Shown here in pieces: positions 8,777-15,035 of a DNA stretch of 15,035 bases (position 1 is its first letter; the number at the start of each line of letters is the position of its first letter). This stretch comes from Bacillota bacterium (GTDB taxonomy: Bacteria > Bacillota > Clostridia > Clostridiales > Clostridiaceae). The notes beneath the pieces are model-generated. The model did not search any database. It saw only the letters and a list, made by a program, of their open reading frames with translations, and had not been told where the DNA came from. The translations under genes and the position numbers were made by a program. The stretch spans positions 1 to 15,035 of the forward strand of contig JAUZPI010000091.1 in the NCBI GenBank assembly GCA_030706015.1, read 5' to 3'.

Positions 8777-11008
8777 TTATTGTGCTGAAAAATAATTATA
8801 ATTTGTAGTATTGTTGTTATCCCAAGTACCCGCATTATTTTTAAATGCCATATTAAGAACATAGCTTCCTGCTGGCATCGTAATTGTTGCTGCCCATCTT
8901 CCATCAGCTTGCTTTGTCATTGCTACATCTGTTGGGCTTACCCAGCTGTTGTATCCCCAATGCAATGTCATTGAAGTTGCATTAGCCGCCAAGCTTCCGT
9001 CATAGTATATAGTAGTTGTCTTAGTTGCCACTGGAGCTGGACTTACTGTTACTGGTACTGATGACGGCCATACTTGTAAGTGCCAATCTTTAGTTCCATT
9101 GTTATCCCAATTAGTTCCGTCGGTAAAGTCAAAATCTAGTTTTGTAGCCGATGTTGGCAGAGTTATTGATGTTTGCCAGAACCCATCAGAACGTCTAATC
9201 ATTGAAACATCTTTAACACTTGTCCAACCATTGATACCCCAATGTAATTTCATTATACTGGTGTCAGCTAAAGGTCCATAGTAGTATATAGTAACATTTT
9301 TCCCTTGGGTTAATGTACTGCTGCTATAATCTACCTTATAACCTGTATGAGGCGCATATGGACCAGTTATGGTCATACTCCAGTTTTGTGAATTATTATC
9401 ATCTATAGTAGTACCATCAGTAAAGGAGAAATCCAAGGTATTTGCAGCGGAAGAAGGAACCGTTAAGACTGCTTTCCAATAATAATTTCCTGCGGGGGTC
9501 ATTGCAGTATCTGTTGTTCCCTTCCAACCATCATAACCCCAATGTATTCTTAGATTTGAGGAGTTTTGAAGTGGTCTTCCTCCGGAATAGTAATAAACCG
9601 TCACTTGGCTGCCAGCAGCAGGGTCCTTTGGTCCCCAGGAGACAACTGACTTATTTGTTAATACTATTATTGAATTTGACGGTACATTTCCTGAAATAAT
9701 TCCGTTATTTACAGTAAATGAACACGAAACACTTGCATCATTATAATAGGTACCGTCCGGTAAATTAGTAGGGGAGTTTAGATTGAAGCTTCCCCCAACA
9801 TTTACTATTGCTTCCCCCATATTTCCACGCTCAATTAGCATTGTCTGGTTATTATTTTGCAGCCTTAAGCATTCACTTTGCCCTACCATTTGGTTATGGA
9901 ACCTATTAACAGCCACTACATCTGGGTCATTCCAAAGTGCTTCACCTTCAGCACCTATTGCACCAGTTGGTCTTGACAGGAACAATGGAGTAACCCCTGC
10001 GCGTGAAGCTAGCATTGCCCAACCTAGTTTTCTTTGTTGATCTGTTAGATTTTTGCTGGTTCCATTTTCATAATCATCATGGGTTTCAATAAAACCTACT
10101 GAACTTTCTGGATTAAGTCCACCCATTCCCTGAGCTTTACTTAAATCATTTGAAGTAATCGCACTTCTTAAATCAGAACTATAATTACTTGCAGTAACAT
10201 TCATGAATGAGGCATATGCTGAAATATTATCTACAATTCCATCTTGAGATACGTCGCCGTATACAAATAAATTTGATTTATTGTGTAGTCCGCTTCCTAA
10301 AACATAGTTCCAGTATCCGCCTGACCATGATTGATTAGCATCCAAACCTATATTTGTTTCTATATATTTAGCTGAATCAAAACGAAATCCTCCTGCACCA
10401 TCGTCTACCAATTGGTTTAAATAAGTTAACGCATACCCTTGAACCTTAGAGGTCTGAGTATTAAAATCCGGCACACCCGTATCCTTTTGGGTTATATCGT
10501 ATCTACTATTGACATCAGTAATTTGTCCATTATGATGGTATAAGGTTTGATCTAAGAATTTCGGATCAGTTGGAGATGCACTTATATGATTCATAACAAC
10601 ATCAACTATAATCGATATACCATAACTGTTTGCTGCTGTACATAACGCTTTGAAGTCTGCTTCATTTCCCAGTTGAGCATTACCTATTGATTGGTTTGTT
10701 GGTTGATATAGCAACCACCAACTAGCTGGGTCTATGCTCGTACTACTTGTCCCCTGCACTGGAGAAACTTGAATAGACCTATAACCTGCCGCTGCTATAT
10801 TGGGCAATTCATTTCTTATAGTATTAAAAGACCAGTCAAAGGCATGAAGAATAGGTCCATCCTTAGTGTTTGCTGGTAATGAAGCAGAGGCATGTACTAT
10901 AGATGTAGATTGGGTTGATAAAAAATTAAGCTGTGACAGTGGTGAACCTATCAAAGCTATAAATAAACCGAGAACTAGTAACCTTGGTATTAGCTTCTTT
11001 TTAAGCAT
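8777..11008 (-). CDS. Secreted AmyE-like alpha-amylase (GH13) with three CBM25-type modules; acid/base Glu replaced by Asp
   Basis: This 743-residue protein looks like an extracellular endo-alpha-1,4-glucanase that cuts starch. A long signal peptide (about residues 1-40, cleavage near VHA-SA) precedes a GH13 barrel that follows Bacillus AmyE closely: ILHAFDWSFNTI (53-64), WWLLYQPTNQSIGN (97-110), IIVDVVMNH (133-141), GFRFDSAKYIE with nucleophile D211, and ETHD with transition-state stabiliser D311. The acid/base position is unusual: AmyE-type enzymes read YGE-LQD, here it is YGDVSQD, so D252 (codon GAC, complement of 10253-10255) stands where Glu is expected. Domain C ends near residue 455, then three CBM25-type modules follow. 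The ATG has AGAGGAG about 9 bases upstream. The frame is intact and long, so it is not an ordinary pseudogene, but activity may be strongly reduced or altered. Monocistronic by layout. Confidence 0.88.
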   Translation of the reverse strand: MLKKKLIPRLLVLGLFIALIGSPLSQLNFLSTQSTSIVHASASLPANTKDGPILHAFDWSFNTIRNELPNIAAAGYRSIQVSPVQGTSSTSIDPASWWLLYQPTNQSIGNAQLGNEADFKALCTAANSYGISIIVDVVMNHISASPTDPKFLDQTLYHHNGQITDVNSRYDITQKDTGVPDFNTQTSKVQGYALTYLNQLVDDGAGGFRFDSAKYIETNIGLDANQSWSGGYWNYVLGSGLHNKSNLFVYGDVSQDGIVDNISAYASFMNVTASNYSSDLRSAITSNDLSKAQGMGGLNPESSVGFIETHDDYENGTSKNLTDQQRKLGWAMLASRAGVTPLFLSRPTGAIGAEGEALWNDPDVVAVNRFHNQMVGQSECLRLQNNNQTMLIERGNMGEAIVNVGGSFNLNSPTNLPDGTYYNDASVSCSFTVNNGIISGNVPSNSIIVLTNKSVVSWGPKDPAAGSQVTVYYYSGGRPLQNSSNLRIHWGYDGWKGTTDTAMTPAGNYYWKAVLTVPSSAANTLDFSFTDGTTIDDNNSQNWSMTITGPYAPHTGYKVDYSSSTLTQGKNVTIYYYGPLADTSIMKLHWGINGWTSVKDVSMIRRSDGFWQTSITLPTSATKLDFDFTDGTNWDNNGTKDWHLQVWPSSVPVTVSPAPVATKTTTIYYDGSLAANATSMTLHWGYNSWVSPTDVAMTKQADGRWAATITMPAGSYVLNMAFKNNAGTWDNNNTTNYNYFSAQ
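8783..9619 (-). repeat. Three tandem CBM25-type starch-binding modules within the amylase gene
   Basis: The C-terminal 280 residues of the amylase hold three copies of a module of about 82-86 residues, at roughly 464-549, 566-647 and 661-742. Each has a VYYY/IYYY strand, a central HWG(Y/I)(D/N)(G/S)W, then a T/SMT.. turn and a terminal aromatic strand followed by W/I-DNN. That is the CBM25 pattern, in which the tryptophans bind raw starch. The copies differ at many positions, so the duplication is old. Linkers between copies are rich in Ser, Thr, Val and Pro. Confidence 0.8.
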
Positions 11009-11441
11009 TAATATTCACTCCTCTTAATTTGTAATAATCTCTTGAAAAGATTTTTGCAAGAATAGATATTGAACAATATATTTAAGCTCTAACGTTTGCA
11101 CTATTTAACAGCATTAATAAACATATAAAAACTATGATAATACTAATCTACTTAAAATTAATATGGGGATTAATTGAGTTTAAGAAAGTTAATAAGATAT
11201 GTTATTGGTTTTACTAATTATTTTGGTATCCTTTAGGCAGCCTCTAATACTTAAGCATATACAAGACAAAAGGGATTGTACTATACGATTAATCTACGAC
11301 CTTATTATATATTATTATGAATTAACTGTAAACTATGTAAAATACTTTGATCAACTTTTTCATTCTTACTCAAAAAGTAAATGTGTACCCCAATGCAAAT
11401 TAGGAAACACATTCTCTTCTTTATAATTAGCTTTAATTATT
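11009..11441. other. Gene-free stretch between amylase and methyltransferase genes
   Basis: This 433-base A/T-rich stretch should hold the amylase promoter, but I could not pick a convincing -35/-10 pair. A 7-bp inverted repeat lies at 11354-11360/11372-11378 without a following T tract. At 11423-11440 a 7-bp A/T-only stem (ATAATTA/TAATTAT, 4-base loop) is followed on the plus strand by a T run overlapping the end of the methyltransferase gene; it would be a weak structure. An open frame of 75 codons at 11199-11426 has no ribosome binding site and no protein-like pattern, so I treat it as chance. Confidence 0.5.
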
Positions 11442-12104
11442 CTATTTTTTTGCCATCAAAATAACTGTGCTTTCATGCTGCCACACTTTTTGTACAGATT
11501 TAAACCCTGACTTATATAACATTTCTGTCTGATTTTCTACTGTGCATGGAGTATCATAATGATAAAAACCATTAGTTATTCCTAATTCTGAACGTATTCT
11601 TTTATTTTCATTAAAATGATAATCCTCAAACTCTTGATCTGGAGCCATATAATCCGTTTCAATGTAAAAACCATCGTCTTTTAAGCTCTTGAAAATCTTC
11701 TTATATAATTTAATCTTTTCTTCATGGGTGAAATGATGAAGAGTTTGTACAGATAAAGCTGCATCAAATACCCCTTCACCCAAATCATAGTTAAAGTAGT
11801 TGTCCACAATGAGGTTAATCTGATTTAATTTGTTAGGGTGCTTTTCCTTTATTTTTTTCATCATATCTTCAGCCATATCCACTCCAGTAACCTTAACTGA
11901 CGGATTTACTTTAAAGATTTCATCCAGCTCCAGACCAGTACCACAGCCTAAATCAAGCAAATTCAATCCCTCAGTTTTAGGAATTAATTTTGCTGTTTCC
12001 ACATAATATTTATCTGACCCAGCTACGTTACTTCTCATATGCTGTTCATAGCCGTCAACTCGATTATTAAAAAAACTGCTCATCTCTTCTAATTTTGTTT
12101 CCAT
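11442..12104 (-). CDS. Class I SAM-dependent methyltransferase
   Basis: This 220-residue cytosolic protein has a Rossmann-type methyltransferase fold. Motif I is LLDLGCGTGLELDEIF (residues 49-64), the glycine loop that holds S-adenosylmethionine. An acidic residue at the end of strand 2 (VTGVDMAEDM, D76) should bind the ribose. The strand 4 region reads FDAALSVQTLHHF (113-125), a pattern common in small-molecule methyltransferases. The opening MSSFFNNRVDGYEQHM is shared with uncharacterised clostridial and bacillar homologues. Substrate cannot be inferred. The ATG has AGGAG 7 bases upstream, and a TATAAT-like -10 (complement of 12142-12147) lies about 38 bases upstream without a clear -35. 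It follows the nuclease remnant on the same strand but is separated from it by a terminator, so it is probably its own transcript. Confidence 0.85.
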   Translation of the reverse strand: METKLEEMSSFFNNRVDGYEQHMRSNVAGSDKYYVETAKLIPKTEGLNLLDLGCGTGLELDEIFKVNPSVKVTGVDMAEDMMKKIKEKHPNKLNQINLIVDNYFNYDLGEGVFDAALSVQTLHHFTHEEKIKLYKKIFKSLKDDGFYIETDYMAPDQEFEDYHFNENKRIRSELGITNGFYHYDTPCTVENQTEMLYKSGFKSVQKVWQHESTVILMAKK

Positions 12105-12192
12105 GTTATCACTCCTAAAAACATATATCGCTCTCCATAAAATTATATTACTGCCAATAGGAGGAAAACCACCTCAAAAATAATTCCTAATC

Positions 12193-12226
12193 AAAAATGT
12201 GCCGCCCAACATCAATCAGGCAGCAC
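12193..12226 (-). terminator. Hairpin terminator downstream of the nuclease remnant
   Basis: GTGCCGCC (12199-12206) and GGCAGCAC (12219-12226) form an 8-bp stem around a 12-base loop. On the minus-strand RNA all eight pairs form, one being a G-U wobble, and the stem runs into a U tract (complement of the A run at 12193-12197). On the plus strand the same position would be a C-A mismatch, so the minus direction is favoured. It lies 20 bases past the end of the remnant gene. Confidence 0.8.
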
Positions 12227-12246
12227 GTTTTTCTTAAATTACACTT

Positions 12247-12885
12247 CTAAATGTTCTCTTTAATATATATTTCTTTTCCCTTAAAAACTATGGCAAATTC
12301 TTTTATATTAGTTATTCCCCTATCTTCTAGAGTTACTGCATACCTTTTATCTTTAATTTGTTTTAAAGCTGCCTCTGCTGTTTCCTCTAGATTCTCCTCA
12401 TCGTCAGGATCAAGCTTTTTAAATTCTATAATAATACCTAGTTTAGAAACATCTCTTGGAACTACCATTACATCATATCTGCCATAACCGCTTTCTCTAT
12501 TGGACAATACCTCATGGGTATCATGTAAAGCTATTAACATCCCAAGCACAAAGGCATGATATACCTTTCCCCCCTCGTAGCCGCCAACATCAAAATAGCT
12601 AATACTCTTTAATACAAACTGCCTTAATAATTTGCCGAATATTTTAATATCACTAGTTATAAGGCTGTGTATCATCAAATCATAGCTTTGCTTTGTGATG
12701 GTATCCTTAAACCAAGCTTCTATTAATCCATAATACAAGGTTGTTACTTCTAAATTGGGTATGGACAATTTAGAATAATCCCTTAACCCTATTCTTTCCT
12801 TAGAATTAACCTTTAGATAACCAGTAAAAAGTAAAAAACTCCATAGATTATCACTGGACTTTTCTATATCATTAATAAATCCCGT
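12247..12885 (-). pseudogene. C-terminal remnant of an AAA-ATPase-like/PD-(D/E)XK nuclease-family protein
   Basis: The frame is open on the minus strand from 12885 to the stop at 12247. It reads as the last ~210 residues of the family with an N-terminal AAA-ATPase-like domain and a C-terminal PD-(D/E)XK domain, whose full members are roughly 500-600 residues. Family landmarks are EKSSDNLWSFLLFTGYLK just inside the open end, LSIPNLEV, and the nuclease core: D99 in YGRYDVMVV, E115 and K117 in IIIEFKK, and Q137 in ALKQI (numbered from the TTG at 12768). A stop at 12886-12888 cuts the frame off, no ATG or GTG exists in it, and the ATPase domain is missing. A TTG at 12768 could make a 173-residue protein holding the nuclease core, but it begins in mid-domain and lacks a good ribosome binding site. 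I read it as a decayed remnant that keeps its terminator. Confidence 0.75.
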
Positions 12886-12890
12886 TTACT

Positions 12891-12919
12891 TTGACATACT
12901 AAAAAAGTATGTACATTAT
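12891..12919 (+). promoter_or_regulatory. Sigma-A-type promoter of guaC with an inverted repeat in the spacer
   Basis: TTGACA (12891-12896) and CATTAT (12914-12919) are separated by exactly 17 bases. The spacer carries a 7-bp inverted repeat, ACATACT (12894-12900) and AGTATGT (12906-12912) around five A residues, which overlaps the -35 box. The position, about 40 bases before the guaC start, fits. The repeat would suit a repressor operator, but the regulator is unknown. Confidence 0.7.
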
Positions 12920-12958
12920 CAGGCTTATTAAAATATTTATATTTAGAGGTGTAACTTT

Positions 12959-13942
12959 ATGGACAATGTATTTGATTATGAAGATATTCAGCTTATTCCC
13001 GCAAAATGTATAGTAAGCAGTCGTTCTCAATGTGATACAAGTATAAACTTCGGGGGACGCAGCTTTAGATTACCTGTGGTTCCAGCTAATATGCAGACTA
13101 TTCTAGACGAAAAAATCGCAAGATTTTTAGCTGAGAATGGATATTTCTACATTATGCATCGTTTTAACCCTGAAAAGAGGTTAGGTTTTGTTAAGGATAT
13201 GAAATCACGCGGATTATTTGCATCCATTAGTGTAGGCGTGAAAGCTGATGAATATCAATTCATACAACAGTTAGCAAATGAAAATCTTTCACCAGAATAT
13301 ATAACTATTGATATTGCCCATGGTCATTCCAATGCAGTAATAGCTATGATTCAACATATAAAAAAATATTTACCCAACACTTTTGTTATTGCAGGAAATG
13401 TGGGAACTCCTGAGGCAGTAAGAGAACTGGAACATGCTGGTGCAGATGCCACAAAGGTAGGTATCGGTCCTGGAAAGGTATGTATAACTAAGATTAAAAC
13501 AGGCTTTGGAACTGGAGGATGGCAATTAGCAGCACTGCGTTGGTGTGCAAAAGCTGCAAGCAAACCTATTATAGCAGACGGAGGTATTCGCACTCACGGC
13601 GATATAGCTAAGTCCATTAGATTTGGTGCATCTATGGTGATGATTGGCTCATTATTTGCCGGCCACGCAGAATCTCCAGGTGAAACCATCGAAGAAGATG
13701 GAAAAGTCTATAAAGAATATTTTGGTTCCGCTTCAGAATTCCAAAAAGGTGAGAGAAAAAACGTAGAAGGAAAAAAGATGTTTGTGGAATTTAAAGGCTC
13801 TGTAAAAGACACTCTTATAGAAATGGAGCAGGACCTGCAATCTTCTATTTCCTATGCAGGAGGAAGCAATTTGGAAGCAATCCGTACCGTAGATTATGTC
13901 ATCGTTAAAAGCTCTATATTTAATGGTGACAGAGTATACTAA
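12959..13942 (+). CDS. guaC: GMP reductase
   Basis: This cytosolic enzyme converts GMP to IMP and ammonia with NADPH, feeding guanine nucleotides back into the purine pool. At 327 residues it fits the Gram-positive GuaC type, which lacks the CBS domains found in IMP dehydrogenase. Conserved features are IDIAHGHS (118-124), IAGNVGTPEAV (144-154), the catalytic loop GIGPGKVCITKIKTGFGTGG with catalytic C175, IADGGIRTHGDIAKSIRFGA (205-224) and the phosphate-binding VMIGSLFAGH. The CITKIKTGFGTGG wording separates it from IMP dehydrogenase. The ATG at 12959 has AGAGGTG 7 bases upstream. It is a single-gene transcript with its own promoter and terminator. I saw no purine riboswitch in the short leader. 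Confidence 0.95.
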   Translation: MDNVFDYEDIQLIPAKCIVSSRSQCDTSINFGGRSFRLPVVPANMQTILDEKIARFLAENGYFYIMHRFNPEKRLGFVKDMKSRGLFASISVGVKADEYQFIQQLANENLSPEYITIDIAHGHSNAVIAMIQHIKKYLPNTFVIAGNVGTPEAVRELEHAGADATKVGIGPGKVCITKIKTGFGTGGWQLAALRWCAKAASKPIIADGGIRTHGDIAKSIRFGASMVMIGSLFAGHAESPGETIEEDGKVYKEYFGSASEFQKGERKNVEGKKMFVEFKGSVKDTLIEMEQDLQSSISYAGGSNLEAIRTVDYVIVKSSIFNGDRVY

Positions 13943-13993
13943 AAGCTTAAATACCTTAATAATCCTTAAATATTAAAATAAATTATCTATCAC

Positions 13994-14054
13994 ACCTACA
14001 TAGATACGATCCCAACATCACTTAGTAATTACGTATCTATGTAGGTACTTTTTT
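13994..14054 (+). terminator. Terminator of guaC (15-bp perfect stem)
   Basis: ACCTACATAGATACG (13994-14008) is perfectly complementary to CGTATCTATGTAGGT (14032-14046) around a 23-base loop, and a run of six T follows at 14049-14054. It starts about 50 bases after the guaC stop, and its T run overlaps the last codon of the converging hemerythrin gene. The stem is long and the loop large for a terminator. On the minus strand no T run follows directly, so the plus direction is favoured. Confidence 0.75.
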
Positions 14055-14682
14055 ATATGGGAGTAAATTGAGCTAAATTGTAGATACCCAATGTCTTCTC
14101 TATTTCAGCGACTTCATTAACTATACGCTTAAAGCCATCTTCTCCAAATTTCTGTTCCTCTATTTCTTCAAATACCTCTCCAAGCTTATTAAATTCCTCC
14201 GGTGCTAATAATTCATGAAAAGCCGGAAAAACGACTGTATCTTCACGAGCAGAATGAGGCTCATACATATTAATGTATGACGATAGTAAATGAATTAATC
14301 GTAGGTTGTTCTTTAAATAGCAGCCATTTTTTACTGATGTGAAATAAAGTATATTTTCTGTTAAATTACTAGCTGCATTATGTTGGTTTATAAGTGTATT
14401 TATAAGTCCTGCATACTTAGGCTTTTGTGAAAACCTTGGAAACACATACTGTTCCTCTAATTTTTGGTGATAACCTTCAATAAATTTATGTGCAATAGAA
14501 GCAGTATCATAAATAACAGCATAAATATTGATTTGATTATTTACTTTTTGTCCTTGTAAATATTTTAAAGCATCACTATAAATTAAAAGTATACGTCGTA
14601 AAACTCCATGTTCTCTCATTAGATCTTCTGTAGGAGAAATCTCTATTTCCTTCTCATTATTTTCTGTAGTATTTTCAGTCAT
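14053..14682 (-). CDS. Hemerythrin-domain (HHE) protein
   Basis: This 209-residue soluble protein should form the four-helix bundle that binds a di-iron centre through His, Glu and Asp. The ligand pattern is visible: H25 in LMREHGVLRR, H72 with E76 (HQKLE, matching HxxxE), H101 in INQHNAA, and H143 with D148 in EPHSAREDTVVFP (HxxxxD). The opening SPTEDLMREHG is typical of stand-alone bacterial HHE proteins, proposed to bind oxygen or to handle iron or oxidative stress in anaerobes. I choose the ATG at 14682, with GGTGGTGG a few bases upstream; a TTG at 14697 lies inside that purine-rich stretch. It sits 105 bases downstream of a response regulator gene on the same strand, separated by unusual inverted repeats that include its ribosome binding site. 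Confidence 0.85.
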   Translation of the reverse strand: MTENTTENNEKEIEISPTEDLMREHGVLRRILLIYSDALKYLQGQKVNNQINIYAVIYDTASIAHKFIEGYHQKLEEQYVFPRFSQKPKYAGLINTLINQHNAASNLTENILYFTSVKNGCYLKNNLRLIHLLSSYINMYEPHSAREDTVVFPAFHELLAPEEFNKLGEVFEEIEEQKFGEDGFKRIVNEVAEIEKTLGIYNLAQFTPI

Positions 14683-14689
14683 TAATACC

Positions 14690-14787
14690 ACCACCAAAAT
14701 ATTAAATTAATATGATTTTACCCTTAGATAACGAATTAATTTAATATATGTTGTTTATTGCACCATGTTACCAAAACTTTTGGTGGT
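14690..14787. repeat. 98-bp element with nested inverted repeats between regulator and hemerythrin genes
   Basis: The outer arms are ACCACCAAAA (14690-14699) and TTTTGGTGGT (14778-14787), perfect over 10 bp. Inside, ATATTAAATTAAT (14699-14711) pairs with ATTAATTTAATAT (14735-14747), perfect over 13 bp around a 23-base loop. The whole is flanked by the 4-base direct repeat TACC (14686-14689 and 14788-14791). A short repeat ACCAAAA-C-TTTTGGT lies at 14770-14784 and overlaps the right outer arm. The left outer arm includes the hemerythrin ribosome binding site. It could be an RNA switch, an operator region or a tiny transposon-derived insert. Confidence 0.5.
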
Positions 14788-15035
14788 TACCTATTTTTGT
14801 AATAAAAGATAGCCAATTGTGTTCTGTCGCGCAGGTTAAGCTTCTCTAATATAACACTAATATAATTTCTTACGGTGCCTTCACTTAAAAATAATTTCTC
14901 GGCAATCTCTTTATTGTTTAGGCCATTGGCTACTTGAGCTATAATATCAAATTCCTTTTCATTTATATTGAAATTGGAGAATTTAAGTTTATTATTATCC
15001 GTCATTAAAGAAGGTATTTTAGTTATTATTTCATC
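14787..15035 (-). CDS. NarL/LuxR-type response regulator, C-terminal fragment (runs off window)
   Basis: The frame is open from the window edge to a TAA at 14787-14789, showing 82 residues. The ATG at 15005 is internal: ten further in-frame codons precede it, reading DEIITKIPSL, without a stop. The visible part is a LuxR-type helix-turn-helix: FNINEKEFDIIAQVANGLNN, KEIAEKLFLSEGTVRNYIS (recognition helix) and VILEKLNLRDRTQLAIFYY. The EGTVRNYIS.ILEKLNLRDRTQ wording is characteristic of NarL-family response regulators of the DesR/LiaR kind, so a phospho-acceptor receiver domain should lie beyond the right edge, probably with a histidine kinase nearby. It ends 104 bases before the hemerythrin start on the same strand. 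No terminator with a T tract is seen between them, so they may share a transcript. Confidence 0.88.
   Translation of the reverse strand, partial: DEIITKIPSLMTDNNKLKFSNFNINEKEFDIIAQVANGLNNKEIAEKLFLSEGTVRNYISVILEKLNLRDRTQLAIFYYKNR

Noticed and set aside
9783..10040. 85-codon plus-strand frame antisense to the amylase gene
   Set aside because: Shadow of the conserved GH13 coding sequence; no ribosome binding site.
11086..11100. Possible CcpA (cre) site upstream of the amylase, TGCAAACGTTAGAGC on the minus strand
   Set aside because: Only the left half (TGCAAACGTT) follows the cre pattern; the right half misses the conserved CA, so it is too weak to list.
11199..11426. 75-codon open frame on the plus strand
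   Set aside because: No ribosome binding site, odd composition without protein-like pattern, and it sits in a region likely to hold the amylase promoter.
12159..12174. AGGAGG-AAAA-CCACCT hairpin upstream of the methyltransferase gene
   Set aside because: The stem has a central mismatch and no T tract on either strand; not convincing as terminator or operator.

Overview
The window comes from a low-GC, spore-forming Firmicute, most likely Clostridium sensu stricto or a close relative. The reasons are the strong A/T bias, Shine-Dalgarno sequences of AGGAGG type, a complete GerA-type spore germinant receptor operon, a clostridial small membrane protein family (CBO0543-like) and a secreted alpha-amylase with tandem starch-binding modules. 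Most of it is ordinary chromosomal gene content; no plasmid, phage or CRISPR structure is visible.

Layout, left to right. Positions 1-59 hold the first codons of a minus-strand IS607-type serine recombinase that runs off the left edge. An APC-family amino acid permease (345-1799, minus) follows, with its own hairpin terminator. Diverging from it is the germination operon: GerA-type subunit (1978-3591), GerC-type lipoprotein (3601-4770) and GerB-type permease subunit (4792-5895). On the same strand come a cytosolic GH15-like glycosidase (5977-7851) and a CBO0543-like membrane protein (7892-8341). Converging on these are a small DUF4231-like membrane protein (8383-8697, minus, with an apparent ATT start) and a secreted AmyE-like alpha-amylase carrying three CBM25-type modules (8777-11008, minus). 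A 430-base gene-free stretch separates the amylase from a SAM methyltransferase (11442-12104, minus). Next are the C-terminal remnant of an AAA-ATPase-like/PD-(D/E)XK protein (12247-12885, minus), GMP reductase guaC (12959-13942, plus), a hemerythrin-domain protein (14053-14682, minus) and the DNA-binding end of a NarL/LuxR-type response regulator (14787-15035, minus) that runs off the right edge.

How the genes relate. The three ger genes should make one receptor complex in the spore inner membrane. The GH15-like enzyme and the amylase are both alpha-glucan enzymes, one without and one with a signal peptide, so the middle of the window may serve starch or glycogen use, but no shared regulatory site ties them together. 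The points most worth a second look are the amylase, whose catalytic acid/base Glu is replaced by Asp while the other two catalytic residues remain; the nested inverted repeats between the response regulator and hemerythrin genes, which cover the hemerythrin ribosome binding site; the apparent non-canonical start of the DUF4231-like gene; and the truncated nuclease remnant that ends just upstream of the guaC promoter. I did not find convincing evidence of a wholly new multi-gene system.
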